From assembly GCA_024404505.1 (NCBI GenBank), contig JAKSPU010000011.1, forward strand, positions 1 to 40,442: DNA of 40,442 nt, written 5' to 3'. Origin of the DNA: Clostridia bacterium (GTDB lineage: Bacteria; Bacillota; Clostridia; Oscillospirales; CAG-272). The translations under genes were made by a program, and so were the position numbers. Positions 17,701-24,783 of this stretch are shown here, piece by piece. The notes under the pieces are model-generated. The model was not told the origin of the DNA, ran no database searches, and saw only the letters and a program-made list of their open reading frames with translations. Numbering within the stretch: position 1 is the first letter of the stretch; the number at the start of each line of letters is the position of its first letter.

Positions 17701-18637
17701 CATGGTCGACCAGATGTCCCCCGAGTACAGCCGTGACGGCGAGCCGATGCGCCTGCGCGACGGGATCGGCTTCGGCGACAACTACTACTATCAGATGGTC
17801 TCCTACATCCGTCAGTTCAAGGGCATCACCGCACCGGAAACCGTGAACGGCGGCAGCATCGACATCCACGCGCCGGACGCGGCTGCGCAGTGGGCGGGCA
17901 TCCTCCCCGTCTTCACCGACACGACGGGCGACTGCACCTACCGCAATGACCTCGGCTGGGCCGGTGAGTACCGCTACGTCAACGGCACGGGCCGCAACGA
18001 CATCATGACGGCGCAGGTGAGTCAGGACGCGGACAAGGTGTACTTCTACGTCACGACCGCACACAGGCTCATCGTCCGCGACGACGAGGTCTGGATGAAT
18101 CTGTTCCTCAACGTCGACGGCGATACCGCCACCGGCTGGGAGGGCTACGATCTCGTCCTCAACCGCTCCCGCACCGACAAGACGGTCAGCGTGGAGAGAT
18201 TCGTGAACGGTGAATGGTCGTTCACCTCCGTCGGCACCGCCGACTACGTGCTTACCGAAAACGGCGTCATGCTCGCCGTGGACAAGGCCGTCATCGGCGG
18301 CAAAGCCGGCGAGACCACGTCCTTCACCTTCAAGTGGGCGGACAACGCCGACGTCAAAGGCGACGTGATGGCCTTCATGGAGCTCGGCGACGCCGCCCCC
18401 AACGACCGCTTCGCCTTCAATTACACGCCCGCCGGCATGGACGATCAGCGGCCCGCCGAGACTGAGGCTGAGACCGGGGCCGACACGGAGCCCGGGACCG
18501 CAGACGGCACGGGAGTCCCGGAGACCGATACGACCGCCGCAGACGGCAAGGGCTGCAAATCCGCCGTCCTGCCCGGCGTGATGACAGTCATGCTGATCTG
18601 CTGCGCCGCCGTGCTCGGCAAGCGTCGTGAGGACTGA
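14795..18637 (+). CDS. Secreted, C-terminally anchored GH71/GH99-like protein
   Basis: This 1280-residue surface protein starts at the ATG at 14795 (GAAAGGAG site) with a signal peptide to about residue 26. Next come beta-rich regions that look like carbohydrate-binding modules (about 180-365 and a concanavalin-like segment about 416-620). A barrel-type region spans about 634-1000: YVGLFYFMCHQH, ANDEWIYRKHAAMLDAAG-type helices (here STNDEWIYRKH), VDFIFLDLSNG and the ITGWNEWY strand (Trp943-Tyr947). Such WNEW segments occur in GH71/GH99-like glycoside hydrolases. A CBM9-like module (about 1040-1210), a threonine/glutamate linker and a final hydrophobic span with KRRED tail follow; no LPxTG is present. 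Substrate unknown. Catalytic residues cannot be assigned with confidence. Confidence 0.8.
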   Translation: MKRILCLLLTASLLCALLIIPVSVSAAADGTASFEKSASAPKADVTFAASGTDGSLSLSAGDYAASQFVLKGSALRVTVCVTGTGSVSVGLFAFDTDAETSLLGQPIAENTFDGISGKAYLSLCFPSDAPLDAGEYVLAVWDAAGVKLVTRGTHESQLLYKNGAKESKSALITAAYAKKPSPLYGKPTAPNADGGYDPAPHMASAIRFDAADKLPLISSTNTCACEYMEEDGEGFARLKPSKDADDPFVWFDLPGTGPKTSEYKYLLIKCRIDEGCPTRGQIFVVTDENSSQVPWANTFFNYKSDTDWQYVIVKLEGVGLYTGLVTSLRLDPVDHMSGSHTIDIAYLAFFGTKEAAADFTDNFGDYEEETRPAPVETEPDYSTYTSEIEPQAAGSGRLQENGALPYAYKTYTHTIDFSDTPDNYHAGTEFGFYGIDNAVIVDGQLHNRPFTSTAFFTRQMLGDEYGIMGGELSFDLLMTAGSVVVTAREIQMNDEARFSGLRFILFADGTVRIEDRDGRCEDLDPQLDFSTERRVTLRDTGDTVSLLVDGQTAASVDCAGLRDEQSPHLPGAGYATVTLDRVRGYVDNASYTTTDVVRAGGTSVPVDYSSWIATDDLGRTTPTSVTVGTENGPRYVGLFYFMCHQHLSGRKANDVTALYLEGGAEAVTRTLSGWAGRDGAYWAEPYFGYYSTNDEWIYRKHAAMLDAAGVDFIFLDLSNGAFYEDQLTILFDTWLAVRREGGHTPQIAFMFGDMPSVFVSGVYALRAYLENPAYQELFFRWEDKPLILGNDDGTKAVNGRYKTWTVSGTTPQSKDQYEAFLKDNPAIKAFVDNEINAFLENYTVRKCWAWQTDEKRKGYWDWLQDSPQAPGRDFDGNIEQMAVCMGTHAHTNKGRSLLNEDTSYNTLGEFGYTLGTARYGYHFAEQFEYALSQNVQVIMITGWNEWYAGVQSTSNQNQVCGGTQTPGFYMVDQMSPEYSRDGEPMRLRDGIGFGDNYYYQMVSYIRQFKGITAPETVNGGSIDIHAPDAAAQWAGILPVFTDTTGDCTYRNDLGWAGEYRYVNGTGRNDIMTAQVSQDADKVYFYVTTAHRLIVRDDEVWMNLFLNVDGDTATGWEGYDLVLNRSRTDKTVSVERFVNGEWSFTSVGTADYVLTENGVMLAVDKAVIGGKAGETTSFTFKWADNADVKGDVMAFMELGDAAPNDRFAFNYTPAGMDDQRPAETEAETGADTEPGTADGTGVPETDTTAADGKGCKSAVLPGVMTVMLICCAAVLGKRRED

Positions 18638-18646
18638 CCGAAAGCC

Positions 18647-20248
18647 ATGAACACACAACCTTACGTATTTGAAAAGCGCTGGTTCATGCTGGACTTTGCG
18701 CGGATGCGCCGCCTGCACCGGGGAGAGATGATCAACCTCCTCGATATCCTGCAACGCAGCGGCTATAACGGGCTCGGCCTGTACGTCGAGGGCGCGTTCG
18801 CGCTGCCCGGGACGCGCGGGCTGCCGCGCCCGGGCTGTCTCACGCAGGACGACGTCGACTTTATCAGGGAGGCCTGCCGTGCGCGGGGGATCACCTTGTT
18901 CCCGCTGACCAATACCGTCTACCACATGGAGCATTTTCTCACGCAGGAGCGGTACGCGTACCTGCGCGACACCGGTCCGCACGAGCGATACCAGCTCCGC
19001 TTCGATCATCCCGACGCCAAGGCGTTCCTGATGGAGCGTCTGCACGCGCTGGCTGCCATGTTCGGCACGGATTTCCTGCACGTCGGCGGAGACGAGGCCG
19101 TCCTGCCGCCGGAGCGTCTGCCGGAGTACGCCGCATTCGTCGGTGACCTCTGCCGCACGCTGCTGGACGAAGGCATCACGCCCGCCGTCTGGGGCGATAT
19201 GTTCTACGGCAAGCCGGCGCTTGCACCGTATCTGCCGCGGGAGACCGTCATTTTCGATTGGTACTACGGCGGGCACCGGCCCGACAGTCTGCGCTTCTTC
19301 CGGGAGCAGGGCTTCCGGGAGGTGATCCCCTGTCCCTGCGACGACGGCTGGTCACACTTTATCAACCGCCAGCAGAGCAATCAGGGCGACCCGCGTCCGG
19401 TCTCGCCGGACGAGATCGAAGCCTTCCTTTCGGACGGCGCGAAGGCCGGCTGCACGGGCGGCCTCATGACGCACTGGGAGGACATCAACGGCCACAATCT
19501 GTGGGCCAACCTCGTGCCTGTGGTCCGCGCCGGGCTGTTTATGTCCGGTCGATGGGATCCCTCGACACCAGAGGAGGCACAGGTCGAGCCGATCCTGTTC
19601 GGACGCGTGACGCCGTACACACGGATCACGCACGTGCTGCGTGACACGACCACCGCGCCGGGCCGCTTCCCGTGGCATTTGCCGTCCCACGCGGTCATCC
19701 ACGCGGAGCTGGCGCTGCGTATGCTCGTCAGCCCCGAGGGCAGGTTCGGGACCCGCTTTGAGGATTACGAGCGGGGCGCCGACGCCGCGTCCGCGCTGCT
19801 GGACACGTGGCAGCCCGCGAATGAAACCGAAGACCGGGCCAAACGCGCGATGACAGCCGTCGTGGCCGCCGTGCGTGCCTCGCGGGAGATGATCCGTCTT
19901 GCCGGGAGCCGTGACCTGTGGCATCAGGCCGCCGAGGAGCAGTTCGCGGACGGGCAGAACGATCCGGACGGCATCTTCAAAGAGGATCTCGAGCAGTTCC
20001 TTCTGCGCATCGACTGTGCGCGCCGTGCGCACAAAACTGCCGCGGACGCGTTCCTCGCCGGCATCGAGGGGACCGGCATCTCCGATATCCCCGTCCGTAT
20101 CCAGAAAAAGCTGCTTGCCATGCTCGACGAGCTTTACGACCGTGTCTCCGCGTTCCTGACCGATCCCGGGCTGAAAGACACCGCGATCCCCGCGTGGTAC
20201 GAGCTGGTGACCGGATGGCTGCCCACGACGGGCGGACTCGTCACCTGA
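18647..20248 (+). CDS. GH20-like beta-N-acetylhexosaminidase-type hydrolase
   Basis: The 533-residue protein has the GH20 hallmark FLHVGGDEA, with the catalytic Asp149-Glu150 pair of substrate-assisted hexosaminidases. Upstream strands GYNGLGLYVEGAF (about 39-51) and GITLFPLTNT (81-90) fit the barrel. Later VIFDWYYGG (near 205) and GLMTHWEDINGH (near 275) fit the substrate-binding strands. It has no signal peptide, so it should act in the cytoplasm on imported oligosaccharides. The C-terminal part (about 400-533) is helical and not assigned. Its start is nine bases after the preceding stop with a weak GAAAG site, suggesting translational coupling. Terminal GlcNAc or GalNAc is the likely target, by family inference only. 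Confidence 0.85.
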   Translation: MNTQPYVFEKRWFMLDFARMRRLHRGEMINLLDILQRSGYNGLGLYVEGAFALPGTRGLPRPGCLTQDDVDFIREACRARGITLFPLTNTVYHMEHFLTQERYAYLRDTGPHERYQLRFDHPDAKAFLMERLHALAAMFGTDFLHVGGDEAVLPPERLPEYAAFVGDLCRTLLDEGITPAVWGDMFYGKPALAPYLPRETVIFDWYYGGHRPDSLRFFREQGFREVIPCPCDDGWSHFINRQQSNQGDPRPVSPDEIEAFLSDGAKAGCTGGLMTHWEDINGHNLWANLVPVVRAGLFMSGRWDPSTPEEAQVEPILFGRVTPYTRITHVLRDTTTAPGRFPWHLPSHAVIHAELALRMLVSPEGRFGTRFEDYERGADAASALLDTWQPANETEDRAKRAMTAVVAAVRASREMIRLAGSRDLWHQAAEEQFADGQNDPDGIFKEDLEQFLLRIDCARRAHKTAADAFLAGIEGTGISDIPVRIQKKLLAMLDELYDRVSAFLTDPGLKDTAIPAWYELVTGWLPTTGGLVT

Positions 20249-20292
20249 TCAGCCGAACAAACAGAACAAAAAAGAAAAGGAAGTGCTGTACC

Positions 20293-22239
20293 ATGAACAT
20301 CCGCCTGACTTATCCCGACAATACCGTCACAATCGTCCGGCCCGGTGAGCGCACCGCCGATTTCGCTGTCGACGTCACCGTTCAGAAGGACGTCGCCGCC
20401 GTGTCCCTGACCCCGCTGCACGAGGGCCTGTCCCTTATCTCCGCGGAATGTGAGGTCCCGCTGCCCGCGTGGCTGTCCGGGCAGTTCGATAACGTGTTCG
20501 TCTACAACAACGCCGCCCACACCAACGACTGGACGAACGTCAGCCCCTTCAAGCCTCAGGACACGATCTCCGCGCCGGAGCTGTTCGTCTTCAAGAACGT
20601 CGTCACCGGAGACGTCCTCCTGTGCGGCTTCGTCACCGCGCTGCGTTTCTGGTCGCATCTGACCGTACACGACGGCAAGGTCACCTTCTGCTGCGATCTC
20701 GAGGAGCGCACACTGACCGCGGGCGAGCCGTATATCATGGAGCGCTTCACGCTCACCTCCGGCCAGAACTGTGAAAACGCCCTTCTCGAAGCGTACGCCG
20801 ACCGCGCCGCCGAGTATATGCACGCCATCCCGACCGGCGACCTGCCCGTGGGCTGGTGTTCGTGGTCGTGCTACTACAACGACGTTACCGAGGAGAAGAT
20901 CCGCCGCGCCGCCGACGGACAGGTGAAGTACACGAAGCCCGGTCAGCCCAATCTCGTCCAGATCGACGACGGCTGGCAGCGCGAGGGCTCCTTCGCCGGT
21001 GAATGGCTGACTGACGAGAAGAAATTCCCGGAGGGCATGGCCGCGACCGCCAAGTACGTCACCGACCGGGGCATGGTCTTCGGCCTGTGGCTCGCGCCGT
21101 TCCTCCTGAGCGACAAATCAGAGTTCTACGACGAGCTGAAGGATATGTCGCTCGACACCATAACGCTCGGTGAGCATTACCACCCGTTCGACCTCGGCGA
21201 TCCCCGCTATCACGAGCATCTCCGCAAGGTCTTCCGCCGCATGACGGAGGAGTACGGCGCGCGCTACTTCAAGCTCGACTTCCTCGCCGCCTCCATCCGG
21301 TACTTCCTGCCCGACAGGAGCGGTCACGTCCGCTTCAAGGACGGCTTCTGCGTCGAGTGCCTGCGGAGGGCGCTGCAGGTGGTCCGCGACACCGTCGGTC
21401 CCGACGTGTTCATGATCTCCTGCGGTGCGCCGACGCTGGCCGCTGCCGGCATCCTCAACGGTGCGCGGATGTCCACCGATATCATCTGGGGCAAGGACCC
21501 CTCCTTCCCCACCTATTGGCAGATCATGAAGGATTGCGTCAAGACCGTGTCGTGGCGCTGGTTCCTCAACCGCAAGGTCTTCGTCAACGATCCGGACGGT
21601 CTCGTTTCCCGCGACGTGGATCAGGGCGACGGCTTCAACTGCACCTGGTCCGAGGCTGAGCTGTGGAGCATCGCCGTCGCCATGTCCGGCGGCTCCGTGC
21701 TGTCCAACGACGAGCTGGAAAACCTCTCCCCCGCCCGCAGACGGCTGTATACGCGTCTCCTGCCGCCCATCGGCAAGTCCGGCCGCCCGGTAGATATGTT
21801 CGAGCAGCCGGCGCCTGTTGCCCACGTGCTGGACTACGACGAGAACGTCAAGCTGCTCGCGCTCTATAACTTCGGCGACAAGATGACGGACCTCACCTTC
21901 GATCTGTCCAAGATCGGCATGGCCGGTGCACTGGCGGTCGACCGTATGTCGGATAAGGTGATCGGCATCGTGGACGAGCTGAAGGTCGTCAACGCCGATC
22001 CTCACTCCGGCGCGCTGTTCCTGCTCCGCAAGCCGACCGGAAAGCCCGGATTCGCCTTCGCGGACTGCGATATCTACGGCGGCATCCACCGCGTGACGGT
22101 CAGCTTCGCGTCGGGCAAGCCCGAGGCTTCCCTGCCCGCCGACGCCGCCGGTGCAGCCGTATACCTGCTCTGCCCCGAGGGAGAAGCCTTCGGAGAGGCC
22201 GTGTGGTCCGGCAAGGGATACACGGTCACCAAGCTTTGA
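20293..22239 (+). CDS. GH36-like alpha-galactosidase-type hydrolase
   Basis: This 648-residue protein belongs to the clan GH-D melibiase group. Key motifs are GWCSWSCYYN (about residue 187), LVQIDDGWQ, GLWLAPF, YFKLDFL with the presumed nucleophile Asp329, ISCGAP, and ARMSTD with the presumed acid/base Asp396. An N-terminal beta-domain (1-180) and a C-terminal beta-domain (about 510-648) flank the barrel. There is no signal peptide, so it is cytoplasmic. The ATG at 20293 has an AAAAGGAAG site; the open frame continues upstream but overlaps the GH20 gene in another frame. Family members release alpha-galactose or related sugars; the actual linkage here is not determined by sequence. Confidence 0.9.
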   Translation: MNIRLTYPDNTVTIVRPGERTADFAVDVTVQKDVAAVSLTPLHEGLSLISAECEVPLPAWLSGQFDNVFVYNNAAHTNDWTNVSPFKPQDTISAPELFVFKNVVTGDVLLCGFVTALRFWSHLTVHDGKVTFCCDLEERTLTAGEPYIMERFTLTSGQNCENALLEAYADRAAEYMHAIPTGDLPVGWCSWSCYYNDVTEEKIRRAADGQVKYTKPGQPNLVQIDDGWQREGSFAGEWLTDEKKFPEGMAATAKYVTDRGMVFGLWLAPFLLSDKSEFYDELKDMSLDTITLGEHYHPFDLGDPRYHEHLRKVFRRMTEEYGARYFKLDFLAASIRYFLPDRSGHVRFKDGFCVECLRRALQVVRDTVGPDVFMISCGAPTLAAAGILNGARMSTDIIWGKDPSFPTYWQIMKDCVKTVSWRWFLNRKVFVNDPDGLVSRDVDQGDGFNCTWSEAELWSIAVAMSGGSVLSNDELENLSPARRRLYTRLLPPIGKSGRPVDMFEQPAPVAHVLDYDENVKLLALYNFGDKMTDLTFDLSKIGMAGALAVDRMSDKVIGIVDELKVVNADPHSGALFLLRKPTGKPGFAFADCDIYGGIHRVTVSFASGKPEASLPADAAGAAVYLLCPEGEAFGEAVWSGKGYTVTKL

Positions 22240-22262
22240 AATACTGAAGGAGGATACACACC

Positions 22263-22892
22263 ATGCTGAAAACCGAACGCACTTCCGTGATGAACATGGA
22301 AAACGCCATCCGCGGCGCACGCAACCCCCTGAACAGCTGGGCCCGCATGGACAGCACCTACGACGAGGCCGGTCAGTTCATCATGGGTCCCAACGACCTT
22401 GATCTCGCCCGCCGCCTCGCCCATGCCGGCAGCGATCACCGCAAGTTCCTGCGGATGATCTTCGTCTCCGTCGACATCACCGCGCCTCTGTACTGGTGGA
22501 AGGAGTTCGACACCTACAAGGTCGGCACCGTCGCCAACTCCTGCTCCACGATGCACAAGATCCACGCCAAGCCCTTTGAGCGCGACGACTTCTCCCACGA
22601 CCGGCTGGACGAGGGCGGTCTTGCCATGCTGGACGCCACCATCGCCTACCTTGAAGCCGAGCGGCAGAAGTTCGTGGCCGACAAGGACGACCGTCAGCCG
22701 TGGCACAACATGATCCAGCTGCTGCCGACGTCCTACAACCAGATGCGGACCGTGACCATGAACTACGAGAATCTCATCAACATCTACTACGCCCGCCGCA
22801 GTCACAAGCTCGCGGAGTGGCACACCCTGTGCGACTGGATCCTGACGCTCCCCTATGCCAAGGACCTGATCTGCATCAAGGACGAAAACTGA
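22263..22892 (+). CDS. Divergent ThyX-like protein without RHR motif
   Basis: This 209-residue protein starts behind GAAGGAGG, 23 bases after the GH36 stop. Two blocks resemble flavin-dependent thymidylate synthase (ThyX). FVSVDITAPLYWWKEFDTYK (67-86) with VGTVANSCSTMHK aligns with the ThyX helix and its RHRxxSxNxxS signature, but the RHR triplet is replaced by DTYK. The second block, LPTSYNQMRTVTMNYENL (154-171) with INIYYARRSHKLAEW, aligns with the ThyX C-terminal substrate and FAD helices that end in R....AQW. The rest is charged and helical, with no signal peptide. Loss of the signature argues against ordinary thymidylate synthesis. The similarity is from pattern recognition, and the family could instead be a separate uncharacterised one. 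Confidence 0.6.
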   Translation: MLKTERTSVMNMENAIRGARNPLNSWARMDSTYDEAGQFIMGPNDLDLARRLAHAGSDHRKFLRMIFVSVDITAPLYWWKEFDTYKVGTVANSCSTMHKIHAKPFERDDFSHDRLDEGGLAMLDATIAYLEAERQKFVADKDDRQPWHNMIQLLPTSYNQMRTVTMNYENLINIYYARRSHKLAEWHTLCDWILTLPYAKDLICIKDEN

Positions 22893-22937
22893 CACGCACG
22901 CTCACTCCATTACATATACCGAAAGGAAAATAACATC

Positions 22938-23495
22938 ATGAAAAAAGTCGTTTTACTGGGTGATTCCATCCGTCTGATCGGTTACGGCCCGCTGGTCCCC
23001 GCACTGCTGGGTGACGAGTACACGGTCTGGCAGTCCACGGACAACGACCGCTTCGCCTCCTATACGCTCCGCAACTGCTTTGAGTACAAGGCACAGCTGG
23101 AGACCGCCGACGTGATCCATTGGAACAACGGTCTGTGGGATATGTGCGATCTGTTCGGCGACGGCCCCTTCACCTCGAAGGAAGACTACGTCGCGCTGCT
23201 CGTCCGCATCGCGAAGATCCTGCTCTCCTATTGCCCGAAGGTCATCTTCTGCACCACCACGCCGCCCCGTCCCGCCATGTGGGGCCACTCCATCGACCGC
23301 GTGCGTGAGTACAACGCCGCCGCCGTGGAGGCGCTCGTTCCGCTCGGCGTCCGCATCAACGACCTCGGCAGCACCGTGTGCGCCGATCCCGAAAAGTGGG
23401 TGTCCGCCGTCGATAACCTCCACCTGAACGAGGACGGCTGCCGGATGGCCGCCGGGATGGTCGTCGATGCCGTCAAGGCAGCGCTGGCTGATTGA
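22938..23495 (+). CDS. SGNH/GDSL-family hydrolase
   Basis: The 185-residue protein is a compact SGNH hydrolase. Block I is VVLLGDSIR with nucleophile Ser10, block III is HWNNGLWD near residue 56, and block V is DNLHLN with Asp159 and His162. The usual block III Gly-x-Asn-Asp is altered, though an Asn is present for the oxyanion hole. No signal peptide is seen, so a cytoplasmic esterase acting on acylated sugars is the best guess from context. It starts 45 bases after the ThyX-like gene with a GAAAGGAA site and is the last gene before the terminator at 23611. An acetyl-esterase role fits the neighbouring glycosidases but is inferred. Confidence 0.85.
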   Translation: MKKVVLLGDSIRLIGYGPLVPALLGDEYTVWQSTDNDRFASYTLRNCFEYKAQLETADVIHWNNGLWDMCDLFGDGPFTSKEDYVALLVRIAKILLSYCPKVIFCTTTPPRPAMWGHSIDRVREYNAAAVEALVPLGVRINDLGSTVCADPEKWVSAVDNLHLNEDGCRMAAGMVVDAVKAALAD

Positions 23496-23583
23496 GTCAT
23501 GCCGCTTCTATGCAGGAAGATGACTGAATCCCTGCATATTTGCATACTGACGCGGAATTCCGTATGATTATTTGCAAACCCTC

Positions 23584-23612
23584 TTGACACGCTCTTGCAA
23601 TTGTAGTATAAT
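23584..23612 (+). promoter_or_regulatory. Perfect consensus promoter for serC-serA
   Basis: TTGACA (23584-23589), 17 bases and TATAAT (23607-23612). The expected start near 23619 falls at the end of the left arm of the terminator hairpin that follows. Confidence 0.92.
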
Positions 23613-23647
23613 AGTGCGAATCGTTTTTGCGGTTCGCACTATTTTTT
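23611..23647 (+). terminator. Terminator overlapping the serC promoter start site
   Basis: ATAGTGCGAATC (23611-23622) pairs with GGTTCGCACTAT (23631-23642) and is followed by T6. RNA reading through from the glycan operon would form it, whereas RNA started at the serC promoter lacks most of the left arm. Confidence 0.85.
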
Positions 23648-23671
23648 CAACTTCATTCGGAGGAATCAAGT

Positions 23672-24763
23672 ATGAACAGAGTATTCAATTTTTCGGCAGG
23701 CCCCTCTATGCTCCCGGTCCCGGTTCTGGAAAAAGCAGCGGCTGAGATGGTCTGCTACGGCGAATCCGGTATGTCCGTCATGGAGATGAGTCACCGATCT
23801 CCGGATTATGAAGCCATCATCCAGAAGGCAGAGGCTGATCTGCGCAAGCTGATGAACATCCCCGACAACTACAAGGTGCTGTTCATGCAGGGCGGCGCCT
23901 CCACGCAGTTCGCCTGCGTCCCGCTGAACCTCATCGGGCGCACCGGCAAGGCCGACTACATCGTGTCCGGTCAGTTCTCCGGCAAGGCGTTCAAGGAAGC
24001 TCAGAAGCTGGGTTACGACGTCAAATGCGTCGCCACGACCAAGGACGATAATTTCGACCATGTGCCCTACGTGACCCGTGACATGATCCGTCCGGACGCG
24101 TCCTACGTACATATGTGCTTCAACAATACGATCTACGGCACCAAGTTCGGCTACATCCCCGACACGGGCGACGTGCCGCTGGTGGCCGATATGTCCTCCT
24201 GCATCCTGTCCGAGCCGGTAGACGTGAGCAAGTTCGGCGTGATCTACGCCGGCGCTCAGAAGAACATGGCTCCCGCCGGCGTGACCGTCGTCATCGTCCG
24301 TGAGGATCTGCTCGCGTATGCCGATCCCAAGATGCCGACCATGCTCGAGTGGAAGACGATGGCAGAGAACGACTCCATGTACAACACGCCTCCCTGCTAC
24401 ACGATCTATATGCTGGGTCTGGTCGTCGAGTGGCTGCTGTCCATCGGCGGACTTGAGAAGATGCAGGAGCTGAACCGCCGCAAGGCAGACCTCCTCTACG
24501 ATTATCTCGATCATCAGGACTACTACCTCGCGCCTGTGAAAGCCGGTTCCCGCTCCATGATGAACGTGACCTTCGTGACCGGCGACCCGGATCTTGACAA
24601 GAAATTCGCCTCCGAGGCGGCAAAGGCCGGCATGAAGAATCTGAAGGGTCACCGCTCCGTCGGCGGTATGCGTGCGTCGATCTACAACGCGATGCCCTAC
24701 GAGGGTGTTGAGACGCTGGTGGCGTTCATGAAGAAGTTTGCCGCCGAGAATCCCAAGGCTTGA
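23672..24763 (+). CDS. serC: Phosphoserine aminotransferase
   Basis: SerC converts 3-phosphohydroxypyruvate and glutamate to phosphoserine with PLP. The ATG at 23672 follows CGGAGGAA and gives 363 residues, matching the family. The N-terminus RVFNFSAGPSMLPVPVLE is characteristic. The phosphate/PLP loop FMQGGASTQF lies near residues 70-79. The PLP Schiff-base lysine is Lys197 in YAGAQKNMAPAG. HRSVGGMRASIYNAMP near the C-terminus is also typical. The longer upstream reading runs through the terminator and is rejected. serA follows 20 bases downstream, so both serve serine synthesis from 3-phosphoglycerate as one operon; a serB phosphatase is not in the window. Confidence 0.96.
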   Translation: MNRVFNFSAGPSMLPVPVLEKAAAEMVCYGESGMSVMEMSHRSPDYEAIIQKAEADLRKLMNIPDNYKVLFMQGGASTQFACVPLNLIGRTGKADYIVSGQFSGKAFKEAQKLGYDVKCVATTKDDNFDHVPYVTRDMIRPDASYVHMCFNNTIYGTKFGYIPDTGDVPLVADMSSCILSEPVDVSKFGVIYAGAQKNMAPAGVTVVIVREDLLAYADPKMPTMLEWKTMAENDSMYNTPPCYTIYMLGLVVEWLLSIGGLEKMQELNRRKADLLYDYLDHQDYYLAPVKAGSRSMMNVTFVTGDPDLDKKFASEAAKAGMKNLKGHRSVGGMRASIYNAMPYEGVETLVAFMKKFAAENPKA

Positions 24764-24783
24764 AACAAGGAGACGAGACAGTC

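Noticed and set aside
16475..19276. 933-codon minus-strand open frame
   Set aside because: It is an antisense shadow of the GH-like and GH20-like genes with no recognisable motif or ribosome site.
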